Source of the DNA: Alphaproteobacteria bacterium
Lineage (GTDB): Bacteria; Pseudomonadota; Alphaproteobacteria; UBA8366; GCA-2717185
Direction of reading: 5' to 3'
NCBI GenBank assembly: GCA_021774435.1
Contig: JAJFJB010000101.1
Span: 1-35,447, forward strand
Length of the DNA: 35,447 bases
The notes beneath the pieces are model-generated. The model was not told the DNA's origin. It searched no databases and saw nothing but the letters and a program-made list of their open reading frames with translations. Below are positions 17,358-26,097 of the stretch, piece by piece (within the stretch, counting starts at the first letter, position 1; each line of letters starts with the position of its first letter). The translations under genes were made by a program, and so were the position numbers.

Positions 17358-17639
17358 GGAGCATCCTCCCTGTTTGTAAGTTTGATTTCAGTACGTGCTG
17401 GAAACAATACACCGGTGTAGCTGATTGCCAATGCCTGCAATGCAAATCCACAAGTGGCACAACGTTCCTCAGCGCGCTATTCCAACCCGCGCCGAGTTGA
17501 TGAATTAACTCCTTTAATGTCCGGACTTTTCTGCAAAAAATCAATCCCGCGACGAACGATTTCGAACGGAAATTGTACTAGTTTAGATGCTGTAACTTTT
17601 TGGTTGTTTTCAACCGAGCGCTCATCGTGAGCGGTGAGA

Positions 17640-17888
17640 TTAGTCTTCCGGTGGCAAGATTTCGACTTGGCAAATCGCGTCGATGAGGTGGTCCCGCTTT
17701 ATATCGGTCAGATGGGCCCGTTTTTGGTCGTTAGTGAGGTGCCCACCGATCCCTTGCGTCAGGATGAGAACGACAGCTTGATCCATCATGTCGAGCCAAT
17801 AACTGCGCCGTACCAGCTTGCCGTCCGCGTCACGGGCGAAGGGGTCATTGGGATTGCGCCCGAGGTCGGGTTGATAAAAGGAAGCCAT
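17640..17888 (-). CDS. Small conserved-looking protein downstream of the dehydrogenase
   Basis: An 82-residue soluble protein starting MASFYQPDLGRNPNDPF. It is acidic and partly helical, with no signal, span or cysteine-rich motif; no family is recognised. It follows the short-chain dehydrogenase on the same strand with eight bases between, so it is likely co-translated. A GAGAG lies before the ATG. It is considered real because of the spacing and coding-like composition, but could be a chance frame. Confidence 0.65.
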   Translation of the reverse strand: MASFYQPDLGRNPNDPFARDADGKLVRRSYWLDMMDQAVVLILTQGIGGHLTNDQKRAHLTDIKRDHLIDAICQVEILPPED

Positions 17889-17896
17889 CTCTCGGC

Positions 17897-18745
17897 CTAT
17901 ACTTTCGAATAACCGGAACCGTCGGTATCGACGCCGCGCCCGACGGCTTCGTCGATCCAGCCAAATTCCTTGAGGATCTGCTGACTATAAGTTACCCGGC
18001 CGTTCACTTTCTCGACAGGTTCGGATGCGAGCAACAGCGTTGCTTGCGCCATATAAGAAGGCGGCTCGCCCTTCGGATCTTCCATACCTTCGACCAGCTT
18101 GTGAAAGACAGTGCCCGGTGTCGGAACGACCCGGGACGGCGACACCGCGGTCACGGAAATATTGCCATGCTGAGCGAGTTCTTGGGCGAGGCCCTGGGTC
18201 ATGCGCTCAAGGGCCGCTTTGCTGGCGCCATACATAACACCGCCGCGCGCATGCTGGTCTTCGTACGGGCCGCGGCCCGGTCCGATTGCGGCTCCGGAAC
18301 TAATATTGACGATTGCACCGCCACGACCGGAGGTCATGTCCGTCAAAACGGTCTTCGACAGAATGAAGGGGGCATGGACGTTAATCGAAAACGACCGGAC
18401 CCAACGGTTGGTCGGATAGTCGACCGTCGGAATGTAATAATTCAGCGCCGCGTTATTGACCAAAATGTCGACGGGCCCATAAGCCGCCCGTGTCTTCTCG
18501 ACGAGAGACAGGCATTCCTCTTCATGCGAGATGTTTGCAGCAACCGCCGTTGCTTCCCCACCGGCATCCTTGATGTTCTTCACGGTGCGGGCCAGTGACC
18601 CTTCCAGCGGGTGATCGCCCTCGCTTAGCGTCCGGGCCGCGCAAACAACCTTCGCGCCTTCCGACGCGAACAATTCCGCGATGGCCTGCCCGATGCCCCT
18701 ACTCGCGCCAGTGACGATTGTCGTTTTGCCGTCCAGTTTGCCCAT
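17897..18745 (-). CDS. SDR family oxidoreductase
   Basis: A 282-residue short-chain dehydrogenase/reductase. The NAD(P)-binding motif is TGASRGIG at residues 12-19. VDILVNNAALNYY is the conserved NNA segment, NISSGAAIG carries the catalytic Ser, and YGASK has the Tyr and Lys of the active site. I start at the ATG at 18743-18745 because GAGGGAG lies seven bases upstream and MGKLDGKTTIVTG is the usual family start; an upstream option exists at 18793. It is longer than a minimal SDR because of a C-terminal extension (about residues 225-282). The substrate is not evident; proximity to the TctC gene suggests a catabolic role. Confidence 0.93.
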   Translation of the reverse strand: MGKLDGKTTIVTGASRGIGQAIAELFASEGAKVVCAARTLSEGDHPLEGSLARTVKNIKDAGGEATAVAANISHEEECLSLVEKTRAAYGPVDILVNNAALNYYIPTVDYPTNRWVRSFSINVHAPFILSKTVLTDMTSGRGGAIVNISSGAAIGPGRGPYEDQHARGGVMYGASKAALERMTQGLAQELAQHGNISVTAVSPSRVVPTPGTVFHKLVEGMEDPKGEPPSYMAQATLLLASEPVEKVNGRVTYSQQILKEFGWIDEAVGRGVDTDGSGYSKV

Positions 18746-18849
18746 GTCTTCGCTCCCTCGCATTCGATGGCATTGGTTCTTTGATAAAACCATACCACGC
18801 CGCTTGGCGAGAGAGCGATAGGCTCGCGATGGAAGACTTCTATTTTGCG

Positions 18850-19254
18850 CTAATTTACCTGGGACCTCAGGTAGGCGATGACATCAGCCCGGTCCACCGG
18901 CTTCTTCAATCCCGGAAACGTCATTTTTGTTTTGGGGATAAATTTCTTGGGCTTGATCAAAAATTTGTCCAAGTTCTCCGGAGTCCAGACGATACCGTCG
19001 CCCCCGGCTTTTTTCATGGCCCTCGAATAGCGATAGAGCTTCGATTTGGCGTCTTTCCCGGTGCCGGCGGTACGACCGATCAGGCCGACGAGCGATGGTC
19101 CGACCTTATGCTTGTTCTTATCCAAATTGTGACAGGCTTTGCATTTTTTGAAGATGCGTTCGCCTTTCGCGGCATCGCCTTCGGCCCATACGGGTCCACT
19201 GAATATCGCAGCTGCTACGGCGATCATCGGCAAGGTGATATTTCTCAATCGCAT
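18850..19254 (-). CDS. Class I cytochrome c
   Basis: A 134-residue periplasmic electron carrier. A signal peptide (residues 1-24, cleaved after VWA) precedes EGDAAKGERIFKKC. The haem c attachment site is C38-K-A-C41-H42 and the sixth ligand is M111 in KTKMTFPG. This is the c2/c550 arrangement, with VGPSLVGLIGR between them. It lies head-to-head with the cytochrome P460-repeat gene across about 250 bp, so it is a candidate electron acceptor for that protein, but this is inference from neighbourhood. Confidence 0.95.
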   Translation of the reverse strand: MRLRNITLPMIAVAAAIFSGPVWAEGDAAKGERIFKKCKACHNLDKNKHKVGPSLVGLIGRTAGTGKDAKSKLYRYSRAMKKAGGDGIVWTPENLDKFLIKPKKFIPKTKMTFPGLKKPVDRADVIAYLRSQVN

Positions 19255-19505
19255 TTTTCTCAGTCCCCCTTCTCATCCAACTCTGCTGTTTCTCACGATG
19301 CATGATGTGGGGGCGAAGTCTAATCTGGACTCCTCACGTCTTATCAATTTCCGGGGAGACCGGCGCGATTGGCTGATCGGCATGGTCGATGGTTCACAAC
19401 CGCGTGACCACAATTGATGTTCGCTGATCGCCGCAACGATCTAGACTAATACGGTACTCAGGTGTTTTAGAGATCCAGCAGAGGCATAAGAATAGGGAGA
19501 CCCTC

Positions 19506-20624
19506 ATGAAATCGTTTAAGACCAAACTGTTGTCGTCGACCGTGATGCCGTTTGTCGTCATCGTTGGCGTCGGCGTTGCGACGACGGCGCTGACAACAGA
19601 CGTATGGGTCGGCACGGCGGTCGCCGCGAAGAAGGGTTGCAATCCCTGTGCGGCGAAAAACCCGTGTGCTGCGAAGAACCCATGTGCGGCGAAAAATCCG
19701 TGCGCCGCGAAAAACCCATGTGCTGCCAAGGCTTGTAATCCTTGTGCCGCAAAAAGATGCAATCCCTGCGCGGCAAAAGGTTGTAACCCCTGCGCGGCAA
19801 GAGGCTGCAATCCTTGCGCCGCCAATTCTTGTAACCCGTGTGGCGCCGGCGGATCATTCAGTTCGCAATGCGTTGTCCCGAGGCTGCAACAAGCCGCCGC
19901 TTGCAATCCCTGTGCGGCGAAACGCGGCTGCAATCCGTGCGCCGCGAAGGGCTGCAACCCGTGCGCCGCGAAGCGCGGCTGTAACCCCTGCGCCGCAAAA
20001 GCGTGCAATCCTTGTGCGGCGAAGCGCGGGTGCAACCCGTGTGCTGCCAAGAACCCTTGCGCGGCGAAGGGCTGTAATCCGTGCGGCGCCAATCCTTGCA
20101 ATCCCTGCGGAGCCGGTGCCGCGGTTGAGTTGACTAACGTGGAAGCGGCAAAGGTCTACGATTGTATTCTTAACGAAATGCAGGCGGCGTACGGTAAGTC
20201 GGGAGGGCCGGTTTCAAAGTCTTATACGAGCTGGAAACGTTACAGCAAAGTCGCATACGTATCTGGAACTCACGGCAACCGCTTCGTGCAGAACTATGGG
20301 AACGGTAGGGCAAGCGCCTATGGCAAGTTCGAGAATGCAGGCGTCATGCCCGTCGGTGCCATACTGGCAAAGGACAGCTTCACGGTGGCACCCGATGGGC
20401 GTGTTGGTGTCGGCCCGCTATTTGTGATGGAGAAGATGGCAGCCGGATTTAAGAAAGAGTCCGGCGATTGGAAATACAGCATGGTTATGCCGACCGGCGC
20501 GATCATGGGTGTAACCAACGGCACGAACTCCAACGCGTTGAACTTCTGCTTCGAATGCCACATGTCCGTCGCGGAAGATCAAGACTCAATGATGCTTTTG
20601 CCGGAAGAATACAGGACGAACTAA
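19506..20624 (+). CDS. Cysteine-repeat (CNPCAAK) protein with C-terminal cytochrome P460 domain
   Basis: A 372-residue exported protein with three parts. Residues 1-41 look like a signal peptide or anchor (hydrophobic 13-30, then TAVA-AKK). Residues 44-203 contain 20 NPC motifs, mostly GCNPCAAK or NPCAAK, giving about 34 cysteines in 160 residues; a non-repeat insert sits at about 114-131. Residues 210-372 match the cytochrome P460 family: YTSWKRYSKV, HGNRFVQNY, MPVGAILAKDSF, WKYSMVMPTG, and the haem site C348-F-E-C351-H352 followed by LPEEYR. P460 enzymes oxidise hydroxylamine or nitric oxide in known members; here the reaction is unproven. A ribosome site (AGGGAGA) precedes the ATG, and a hairpin terminator follows the stop. 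Confidence 0.93.
   Translation: MKSFKTKLLSSTVMPFVVIVGVGVATTALTTDVWVGTAVAAKKGCNPCAAKNPCAAKNPCAAKNPCAAKNPCAAKACNPCAAKRCNPCAAKGCNPCAARGCNPCAANSCNPCGAGGSFSSQCVVPRLQQAAACNPCAAKRGCNPCAAKGCNPCAAKRGCNPCAAKACNPCAAKRGCNPCAAKNPCAAKGCNPCGANPCNPCGAGAAVELTNVEAAKVYDCILNEMQAAYGKSGGPVSKSYTSWKRYSKVAYVSGTHGNRFVQNYGNGRASAYGKFENAGVMPVGAILAKDSFTVAPDGRVGVGPLFVMEKMAAGFKKESGDWKYSMVMPTGAIMGVTNGTNSNALNFCFECHMSVAEDQDSMMLLPEEYRTN
19635..20114 (+). repeat. In-frame coding repeat, 6- to 9-residue CNPCAAK units
   Basis: Twenty copies of an NPC core, spaced 6-9 codons, in two blocks (about 19635-19850 and 19900-20114). Repeated units use different synonymous codons (for example GCG/GCC/GCT for Ala, AAA/AAG for Lys, TGC/TGT for Cys). 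This points to maintenance of the protein sequence and not just recent slippage. Confidence 0.95.
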
Positions 20625-20653
20625 CCAAGCCGTTAAAACGGATTTGACACATG

Positions 20654-20692
20654 CGCCGTCCCCACAGTGACGTGGGGGCGGTGTTTGCGATT
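20654..20692 (+). terminator. Terminator of the P460-repeat gene
   Basis: Twelve-base stem CGCCGTCCCCAC / GTGGGGGCGGTG with two G-T pairs and a six-base loop, followed by TTTGCGATTT, starting 30 bp after the stop codon. Confidence 0.65.
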
Positions 20693-20769
20693 TGGTGAAT
20701 GCTTCGTTGGGAGCGAAATTGCAGAAGCGGTGCAAGGTGACCGCATCGGACAGGGCGTTACCTCTCCGG

Positions 20770-21675
20770 TTAGCGCCACTGCCGAGGATCGATCACGGAT
20801 ACAGGCAAGCCCCGGCAAAGTTTCTTGGCCTGCTCTATTGCGTCTAACTCAGGCCTAATTTCAAGCGCCTCCAAGTTGGTCGCCAATTGAGCTTGGTCGG
20901 CAATTCCTATTACGGCGGAACTGATCCCCGGCGTCGTTAAAACGGCAGATAGTGCCAGGCTCGCCAACGGGCAGCCAATTTCGGATGCAAAGCGTTGAAG
21001 TGCTATAATCGGCTCCGCCGCGGGTCTTAGGTGATCGGGCAACCGCTCCGGGGAAAGAAACAGCACGCCTTGCAAAAAGACGCTTCGGGCAAAGACGGTG
21101 ATTCCGCGCTCGGCACAGCGATCCAATAGTCCGGAGTGCTGGAACCGTTGATCCAGCAGACTCGCGGGTAATTGAACGACGGATAGGCCCTCTATATCCA
21201 ATGCGCGCGCCAAGATTTCTGGATCGTATACGGATACACCGAAAGACCCGATCAATCCTTCGTCACAAAGCGACTGAAGAGCGTCGGAAACGCCTGGCAA
21301 AAAGATATCTTCGGCATTGTGAGCGAGGTAGGCGTCGATGGTCTGTCGGCCAAGCGCTTGTTGGCTTTGGCGGGCGTGATCGCGGACAAACGAAAACGTG
21401 TTGTCACCGGCTAAGGCCGGAAACTTTGAAATTATCAACGGGTCCGGTTGTTCTCGATCAAAGGTTTTGAGCCACTGGCCGAGAACCGACTCTGCTTCTC
21501 CATAAGCCTGCGCTGTATCGAAACATGTAATACCGGAATTCCACGCGGCATCGAGAAGCTGCATAGTCTCCACCGGATTCGGTGGGTGGGTCTTCACGGC
21601 GAAGCCGTAAGGCATGCCGAGCTGAACTGTGCCGAGGGTCAGCTTTGACAGACGATGAAGTGGAAAGGAGCGCAT
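20770..21675 (-). CDS. Aldo/keto reductase
   Basis: A 301-residue (beta/alpha)8 NADPH-dependent reductase. The catalytic tetrad is complete: D53 in FDTAQAYG, Y58, K84 in SKFPA and H119 in AHN. LTLGTVQLGMPYG near the start and AVIGIADQAQL at the NADPH-binding end also fit. It is divergent from the nonulosonic acid operon, 227 bp away. Members of this subfamily occur within polysaccharide clusters, so a role in sugar modification is possible but not shown. It could equally be an unrelated general reductase. Confidence 0.92.
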   Translation of the reverse strand: MRSFPLHRLSKLTLGTVQLGMPYGFAVKTHPPNPVETMQLLDAAWNSGITCFDTAQAYGEAESVLGQWLKTFDREQPDPLIISKFPALAGDNTFSFVRDHARQSQQALGRQTIDAYLAHNAEDIFLPGVSDALQSLCDEGLIGSFGVSVYDPEILARALDIEGLSVVQLPASLLDQRFQHSGLLDRCAERGITVFARSVFLQGVLFLSPERLPDHLRPAAEPIIALQRFASEIGCPLASLALSAVLTTPGISSAVIGIADQAQLATNLEALEIRPELDAIEQAKKLCRGLPVSVIDPRQWR

Positions 21676-21737
21676 AAACCCATATTATAGGACCTTTCCA
21701 GCGGGTCATAGGAGTGCGATAGGGCACCGTAGTCTTA

Positions 21738-21765
21738 TTGACTTGACGTTCAGCATATGGATAGT
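21738..21765 (+). promoter_or_regulatory. Possible promoter of the nonulosonic acid operon
   Basis: TTGACT (21738-21743), a 16-base spacer and GATAGT (21760-21765) lie about 140 bp upstream of the first possible start of the aminotransferase gene. The -10 match is partial. Confidence 0.22.
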
Positions 21766-21902
21766 AGCGTCGGTATTGGGCTGGTGGCGGAAAAACCCGC
21801 TTAACCCGGACTGCGGTAGCATGACTGAGTTTTGGCATTTCCGCGTTCCACACTTTCGATCTTCAAAACGACGAAATACGAAACGGCCCCCTTACGCTCC
21901 AA

Positions 21903-23072
21903 ATGCGAACCGACAATAAACCCATGGAAAATGGCGCGGCTGCGATGAAGTCGATCCCTCTTTCGGTGCCTGATTTGCGCGGCAACGAAAAAGAATATCT
22001 TGCGCGCTGCGTCACTGATAACTGGATATCGTCCGCGGGCCCGTTTGTCGTCGAATTTGAAACGAAAATTGCCGGGTTAACGGGCCGTCGTCATGCCGTA
22101 TCGACTGTGAATGGCACCGCTGCATTGCAACTCGCCTTGAGCGCAGCGGGCGTGGGGCCTGGTGATCTTGTCATTGTTCCGGATTGGACATTTGCGGCCA
22201 CCGCGAATGCTGTTGTTCATGCGGGCGCCACACCCTATTTCGTCGATATCACTGCGGAATCTTATACGCTCGACCCGGAATTGGTCGCGAGAGCGCTTAA
22301 GACATCACCTCAGGGCCGACGCGTTACAGCCGTTGTCCCGGTGCATGCCGCTGGTCATCCGCCTGATATGGATGGAATTATGGAGGTATGCGGAAAGCCG
22401 GAAATCGCCGTTATCGATGACGCTGCAGGGGCAATTGGTGCGGTGTATAAGGGCAGACCTGCTGGAGGTCTGGGTGACGCCTCGATTTTCAGCTTCAATG
22501 GAAACAAACTGGTTACTGCAGGCGGCGGCGGCATGATTATGACCGACCGCGAGGATTGGGCTCGGCGCGCCAAGCACCTGAGTACTCAGGCGCGCATCGG
22601 CGACGAATATGAACATGACGAGATTGGCGCAAACCTCCGCATGACGAACTTGAACGCTGCTGTGGGGATGGCACAGCTTGAGCGGCTTGACGAAATGCTG
22701 GCGGCGCGCAAACGCATTGCTCAGCGCTATGACGATGCGATCGTTGACCGTAACAACTTGTCATCGATGCCTCATGCGCCTTGGGCAACGGGCAACAGCT
22801 GGATGTATACGCTGCAGACCGCGAGTGAAGAGGACGCCAGAAAGCTATTGGCTCATTTCTCGGAGCGAAAAATCGGCGCGCGGTCCTTCTGGCGGTCTCT
22901 ATCGGCTCAGGCACCCTATTCGGCGATGCCGACACTGTTGACTGGTGTCGCCGCCGCTGTTTCGGGACGGACGGTATCTCTGCCTTGCAGCAGCAACTTA
23001 ACGGAAGAAGAGCAGAACAGGGTCATCGACGCGTTGGATAGTTGGTCCGGCGCCGGGACGCCGGGACGATGA
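21903..23072 (+). CDS. DegT/DnrJ/EryC1/StrS aminotransferase, LegC-like
   Basis: A 389-residue PLP enzyme that aminates C4 of a UDP-4-keto-6-deoxy hexose on the way to a nonulosonic acid. Near the start it has IPLSVPDLRGNEKEYL and DNWISSAGPFV, the LegC-type opening. VNGTAALQLAL, the cofactor-binding VIDDAAGAIG (D172) and the PLP lysine K202 in FNGNKLVTAGGGG follow. Starts at 21903, 21924 and 21945 are all in frame; none has a strong ribosome site, and the last (MKSIPL) best fits relatives. It overlaps the synthase gene by ATGA. A decayed copy of its first 125 bp lies at 26098-26222. Confidence 0.9.
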   Translation: MRTDNKPMENGAAAMKSIPLSVPDLRGNEKEYLARCVTDNWISSAGPFVVEFETKIAGLTGRRHAVSTVNGTAALQLALSAAGVGPGDLVIVPDWTFAATANAVVHAGATPYFVDITAESYTLDPELVARALKTSPQGRRVTAVVPVHAAGHPPDMDGIMEVCGKPEIAVIDDAAGAIGAVYKGRPAGGLGDASIFSFNGNKLVTAGGGGMIMTDREDWARRAKHLSTQARIGDEYEHDEIGANLRMTNLNAAVGMAQLERLDEMLAARKRIAQRYDDAIVDRNNLSSMPHAPWATGNSWMYTLQTASEEDARKLLAHFSERKIGARSFWRSLSAQAPYSAMPTLLTGVAAAVSGRTVSLPCSSNLTEEEQNRVIDALDSWSGAGTPGR

Positions 23073-24070
23073 TCGCTTCGCCGCTTATCATTGCTGAGGC
23101 GGGCGTCAACCATAATGGCGACATGGCACGCGCCTTCGCGCTGGTCGACGCGGCGGTCGAAGCTGGTGCCGACGTCGTCAAGTTTCAAGCTTTTCGCGCC
23201 GATGGCCTCGTGACCCAGGAAGCGGGAACCGCTGCCTATCAGGCTTCGAATACAGGCCAGAGCAACCAGTCGGAACTGTTGCGGGCACTGGAGTTGTCGA
23301 AAGCCGACTTTGCAAAAATTGCAGATCATTGCGCCAAGTCCGGAATCGAGTTCTTGTGCACGCCCTTCGATGTCGCAATGACCGGCGATCTGGTGGCGAT
23401 GGGCATGAAGCGTATCAAAATTGCGTCGGGCGAATTGACCAACACACCAGCGCTGCGGCAATTCGCCGAGTTCGGCCTTCCCGTCTTACTCTCTACCGGA
23501 ATGGCAACACTCGCAGAAGTTGGCGAGGCGCTCGACGATCTGCACGCTGCCGCTGGAAACGTCACTTGTCTGCATTGTACGTCGCTTTATCCGGCTCCCA
23601 TGGAAACGTTGAACCTGAAAGCCATGGGGACAATGGCGTCCACGTATGGCGTTCCTGTCGGCTATTCCGACCATAGCCTGGGCGATCACGCAGCGATTGC
23701 TGCGCTGACGCTTGGGGCCTGCGTGATTGAAAAGCATTTTACCCTCGATCGTTCACTGCCCGGCCCGGATCACCGGGCGTCTTTGGAGCCGGATGAATTA
23801 GGAGCGATGATAACCCGGCTGCGAGAAATCGCGGTTGCTTTGGGCGATGGCATTAAGGAACCCGTGCCGGATGAGCTGTACACGGCAGCCCTGGTTCGGC
23901 GGTCGTGGCATGCGCGATGCGCGATGGCATGCGATCACACGATAACCGCGGATGACGTGACCCTGAAACGGCCTGCGGATGGCTTGTCACCGTCACAGTC
24001 ACCGGTCGGACGAAAATTGACCCGCAAATTGGCGGCAGATGATCCGATCCGAGAGACGGATTTCGCGTGA
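23069..24070 (+). CDS. N-acetylneuraminate/legionaminate synthase (NeuB/LegI family)
   Basis: A 333-residue aldolase that condenses phosphoenolpyruvate with a six-carbon amino sugar to give a nine-carbon nonulosonic acid. The TIM-barrel signature IIAEAGVNHNGD (residues 7-18), VKFQAF, FLCTPFD and IKIASGELTN are present. So is the metal and substrate region YSDHSLGDHAAIAALTLGA with EKHFTLDR and GPDHRASLEP. A C-terminal antifreeze-like SAF domain follows (about 265-333). The start ATG overlaps the aminotransferase stop. Whether the product is legionaminic, sialic or another acid depends on the partner genes; the NeuC-type epimerase next door argues for legionaminic type over pseudaminic. Confidence 0.94.
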   Translation: MIASPLIIAEAGVNHNGDMARAFALVDAAVEAGADVVKFQAFRADGLVTQEAGTAAYQASNTGQSNQSELLRALELSKADFAKIADHCAKSGIEFLCTPFDVAMTGDLVAMGMKRIKIASGELTNTPALRQFAEFGLPVLLSTGMATLAEVGEALDDLHAAAGNVTCLHCTSLYPAPMETLNLKAMGTMASTYGVPVGYSDHSLGDHAAIAALTLGACVIEKHFTLDRSLPGPDHRASLEPDELGAMITRLREIAVALGDGIKEPVPDELYTAALVRRSWHARCAMACDHTITADDVTLKRPADGLSPSQSPVGRKLTRKLAADDPIRETDFA

Positions 24071-25167
24071 ACCGGATTCTCAGTGTCTCTTCCAGCCGAG
24101 CGGACATCGGCATTCTTATGCCTGTCTGGCAGTCGTTGGTATCTCTGCCCGATGTCGAGTTGCACCTGTTATTCACCGGTATGCATCAAGCCGATGGCGC
24201 GCGTCCCATTACCGGTTTACCGGAGCAGGCCGTGGTGCATCGAGGCGGAGCCGATCTTGGCGGTACTACGGGACGGGCCGCCGCCACGGCGATGGCCTCG
24301 ATTGCCGCGGCCGCAGGTGACATCATCGCAACAATGCAGCCGATGGTAATGCTGGTTGTTGGCGATCGACTGGACATGTTGCCGGCCGCGACAGCAAGCT
24401 TGCCCTTTAACCTGCCGCTGGTGCACCTGCATGGCGGTGAAGTTACCGAGGGAGCCGTCGATAATCAGATTCGCCACGCCATCAGTATGCTTTCGCACAG
24501 GCACTGTGTGGCGACAGCTGGCGCGCGAGAGCGCCTAATCAGTATGGGCGAAGCCTCCGAAAATATTGTGGTGACCGGCGCGCCGGGTTTGGACACGCTG
24601 CGATCGGCCCAACTTCTTTCGAAAGAGGAATTCCTAACGGAAGTCAGTCTGCCGAAAGCGGCAATGTTTCGCCTCGTGACGGTTCATTCGGAAACAAACG
24701 CGCCCGATCCGCTGGCACCGGTCAAAGTTACGTTGGATGCACTCGCGGCGCGGCCAGCGCCGACGCTTTTCACTGCGCCAAACAGCGACCCAGGCGGTGC
24801 GGAGGCAAGAGAACGGATCGAAAATTTTTGCCGGGCCCACGGTTGGTCATCATTCGTCGATACGTTGGGTTCAACGCTATATCCAAATGCTTTGCGTCAC
24901 GCTTCGGTCATGGCTGGCAATTCGTCCAGTGGCGTTATCGAAGCCGGCATGTTCGGCTTGCCGGCTATTAACATAGGTGACCGGCAGAAAGGCCGAGAAC
25001 GCGGGGCGAACGTTATAGACGTCCCGAACGACGCAGCTGAAATTGTTGCGGCACTCGACCGGTTGGGCCCTTGCCCGAAACGCACCGTTGCCGGATCACC
25101 TTATGGCGACGGCGCTGCCGGCCCAAGGGTCGCCTTGGTGCTGGACGAATTGCAGCGTCACTTATGA
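24067..25167 (+). CDS. Hydrolysing UDP-N-acetyl sugar 2-epimerase (NeuC/LegG family)
   Basis: A 366-residue GT-B-fold enzyme that releases UDP and inverts C2 to supply the free sugar for the NeuB-type synthase. Family features are VLVVGDRLDM-like (MLVVGDRLDM), LHGGEVTEGAVDNQIRHAIS, VTVHSETNAPD, and the C-terminal GNSSSGVIEAGMFGLPAINI followed by GDRQKGRERG. It starts at a GTG inside the synthase stop (GTGA) and ends overlapping the methyltransferase ATG, so four genes are translationally chained. The legionaminic pathway uses exactly this enzyme type, whereas pseudaminic acid uses an unrelated hydrolase (PseG). Confidence 0.94.
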   Translation: MNRILSVSSSRADIGILMPVWQSLVSLPDVELHLLFTGMHQADGARPITGLPEQAVVHRGGADLGGTTGRAAATAMASIAAAAGDIIATMQPMVMLVVGDRLDMLPAATASLPFNLPLVHLHGGEVTEGAVDNQIRHAISMLSHRHCVATAGARERLISMGEASENIVVTGAPGLDTLRSAQLLSKEEFLTEVSLPKAAMFRLVTVHSETNAPDPLAPVKVTLDALAARPAPTLFTAPNSDPGGAEARERIENFCRAHGWSSFVDTLGSTLYPNALRHASVMAGNSSSGVIEAGMFGLPAINIGDRQKGRERGANVIDVPNDAAEIVAALDRLGPCPKRTVAGSPYGDGAAGPRVALVLDELQRHL

Positions 25168-26015
25168 GCTGGCGCGAATTGACCGGGAGCTACAGGCTCC
25201 TTTGTGACGCCGTTCCGGGCAGCGATGAATCGGAGATTGCGTGGACCAAATTTCAGGCCCTGGTTAATGCCACCGCAGCGCAGCCACCCTACCACATTGG
25301 CCTGCTGTACGAACGCTTGGAAGGGTTCCGCGGCACCAGACCTCGCGAGGAGATTGTCATTCTCGATCATGGCTGTGGCGGCGCCCTAACGCTGTATTAT
25401 CTGGCAGTGCTCGGCTATTCGAATTTCTGGGGTGTCGATGTCGGTGGCGACTTCGCCACGCGGAACGCTATTGCGCACAGTAAGTTCGGGCACGAAGAAG
25501 CACGGCTTTCAGTTTATGACGGAACCATGCTTCCGCTGCCCGATGGAGAAGTTGATGTTGTGTTCAGCCAGCAGGTCGTCGAGCATCTTAGCGATGCGGT
25601 ACTTGAACCGTACTACCGCGAGGAGGCCCGTGTTTTAAAGCCGGGCGGTCTGGCCGTTCATTACGTCCCGCACCGTTTGGTGCCATATGACTCACATACG
25701 AAAACCTGGCTGATCCATTATCTCCCCGGGCCGCTCTACCGGCGCGCCGGACTCCTTCTTGGTTCGCCAATACCTGACTATCTGTATCTCCGCTGGCCCT
25801 GGACCCACAAAGCCCTTTTGCGAAAACATGTTGGCCCGGTTGAGGATCTGACTACCGCACGGTTTGCGACCTTGCCCGATGCAGATAATTACGATGGGTC
25901 TCTACGCCTCCGTACTTTGCTCGCAAGGGCCATGCAAGCGCCATTGGTCGGGCCGGTTTTCAAGAGCGTTCTAGCGAATTTCGTGATGCTCGAAACGGCT
26001 TGCGTAAAATCTTGA
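25164..26015 (+). CDS. Class I SAM-dependent methyltransferase
   Basis: A 283-residue methyltransferase. Motif I is VILDHGCGGA (65-74), followed by VDVGG (91-95), LPDGEVDVVFSQQVVEHL (about 125-142) and RVLKPGGLAVHYVPH. This is the methyltransferase-11/12 type, acting on small molecules or glycans. The C-terminal half (about 175-283) has an unusual basic and aromatic stretch, WLIHYLPGPLYRRAGLL, that may bind the substrate. The start overlaps the epimerase stop (ATGA). It probably O- or N-methylates the nonulosonic acid or glycan; that is inference from the operon. A decayed copy of its 3' half lies at 29021-29229. Confidence 0.9.
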   Translation: MSWRELTGSYRLLCDAVPGSDESEIAWTKFQALVNATAAQPPYHIGLLYERLEGFRGTRPREEIVILDHGCGGALTLYYLAVLGYSNFWGVDVGGDFATRNAIAHSKFGHEEARLSVYDGTMLPLPDGEVDVVFSQQVVEHLSDAVLEPYYREEARVLKPGGLAVHYVPHRLVPYDSHTKTWLIHYLPGPLYRRAGLLLGSPIPDYLYLRWPWTHKALLRKHVGPVEDLTTARFATLPDADNYDGSLRLRTLLARAMQAPLVGPVFKSVLANFVMLETACVKS

Positions 26016-26097
26016 GCGATACCGCCATTACCTAAAGGGCATTTCGCTTCTTCTGCTTTTCATATCGTTGATCGACATAGCGACGATACATTGTTTT

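Noticed and set aside
19394-20101. Long minus-strand open frame encoding repeats of GLQPFAAQ type
   Set aside because: It is the exact antisense of the CNPCAAK repeat; the repeat DNA lacks stops on both strands. The plus strand has a signal sequence, ribosome site and a P460 domain.
19635-20114. CRISPR-like or satellite repeat array
   Set aside because: Units are in-frame, vary at synonymous positions and have no unique spacers; they are coding repeats.
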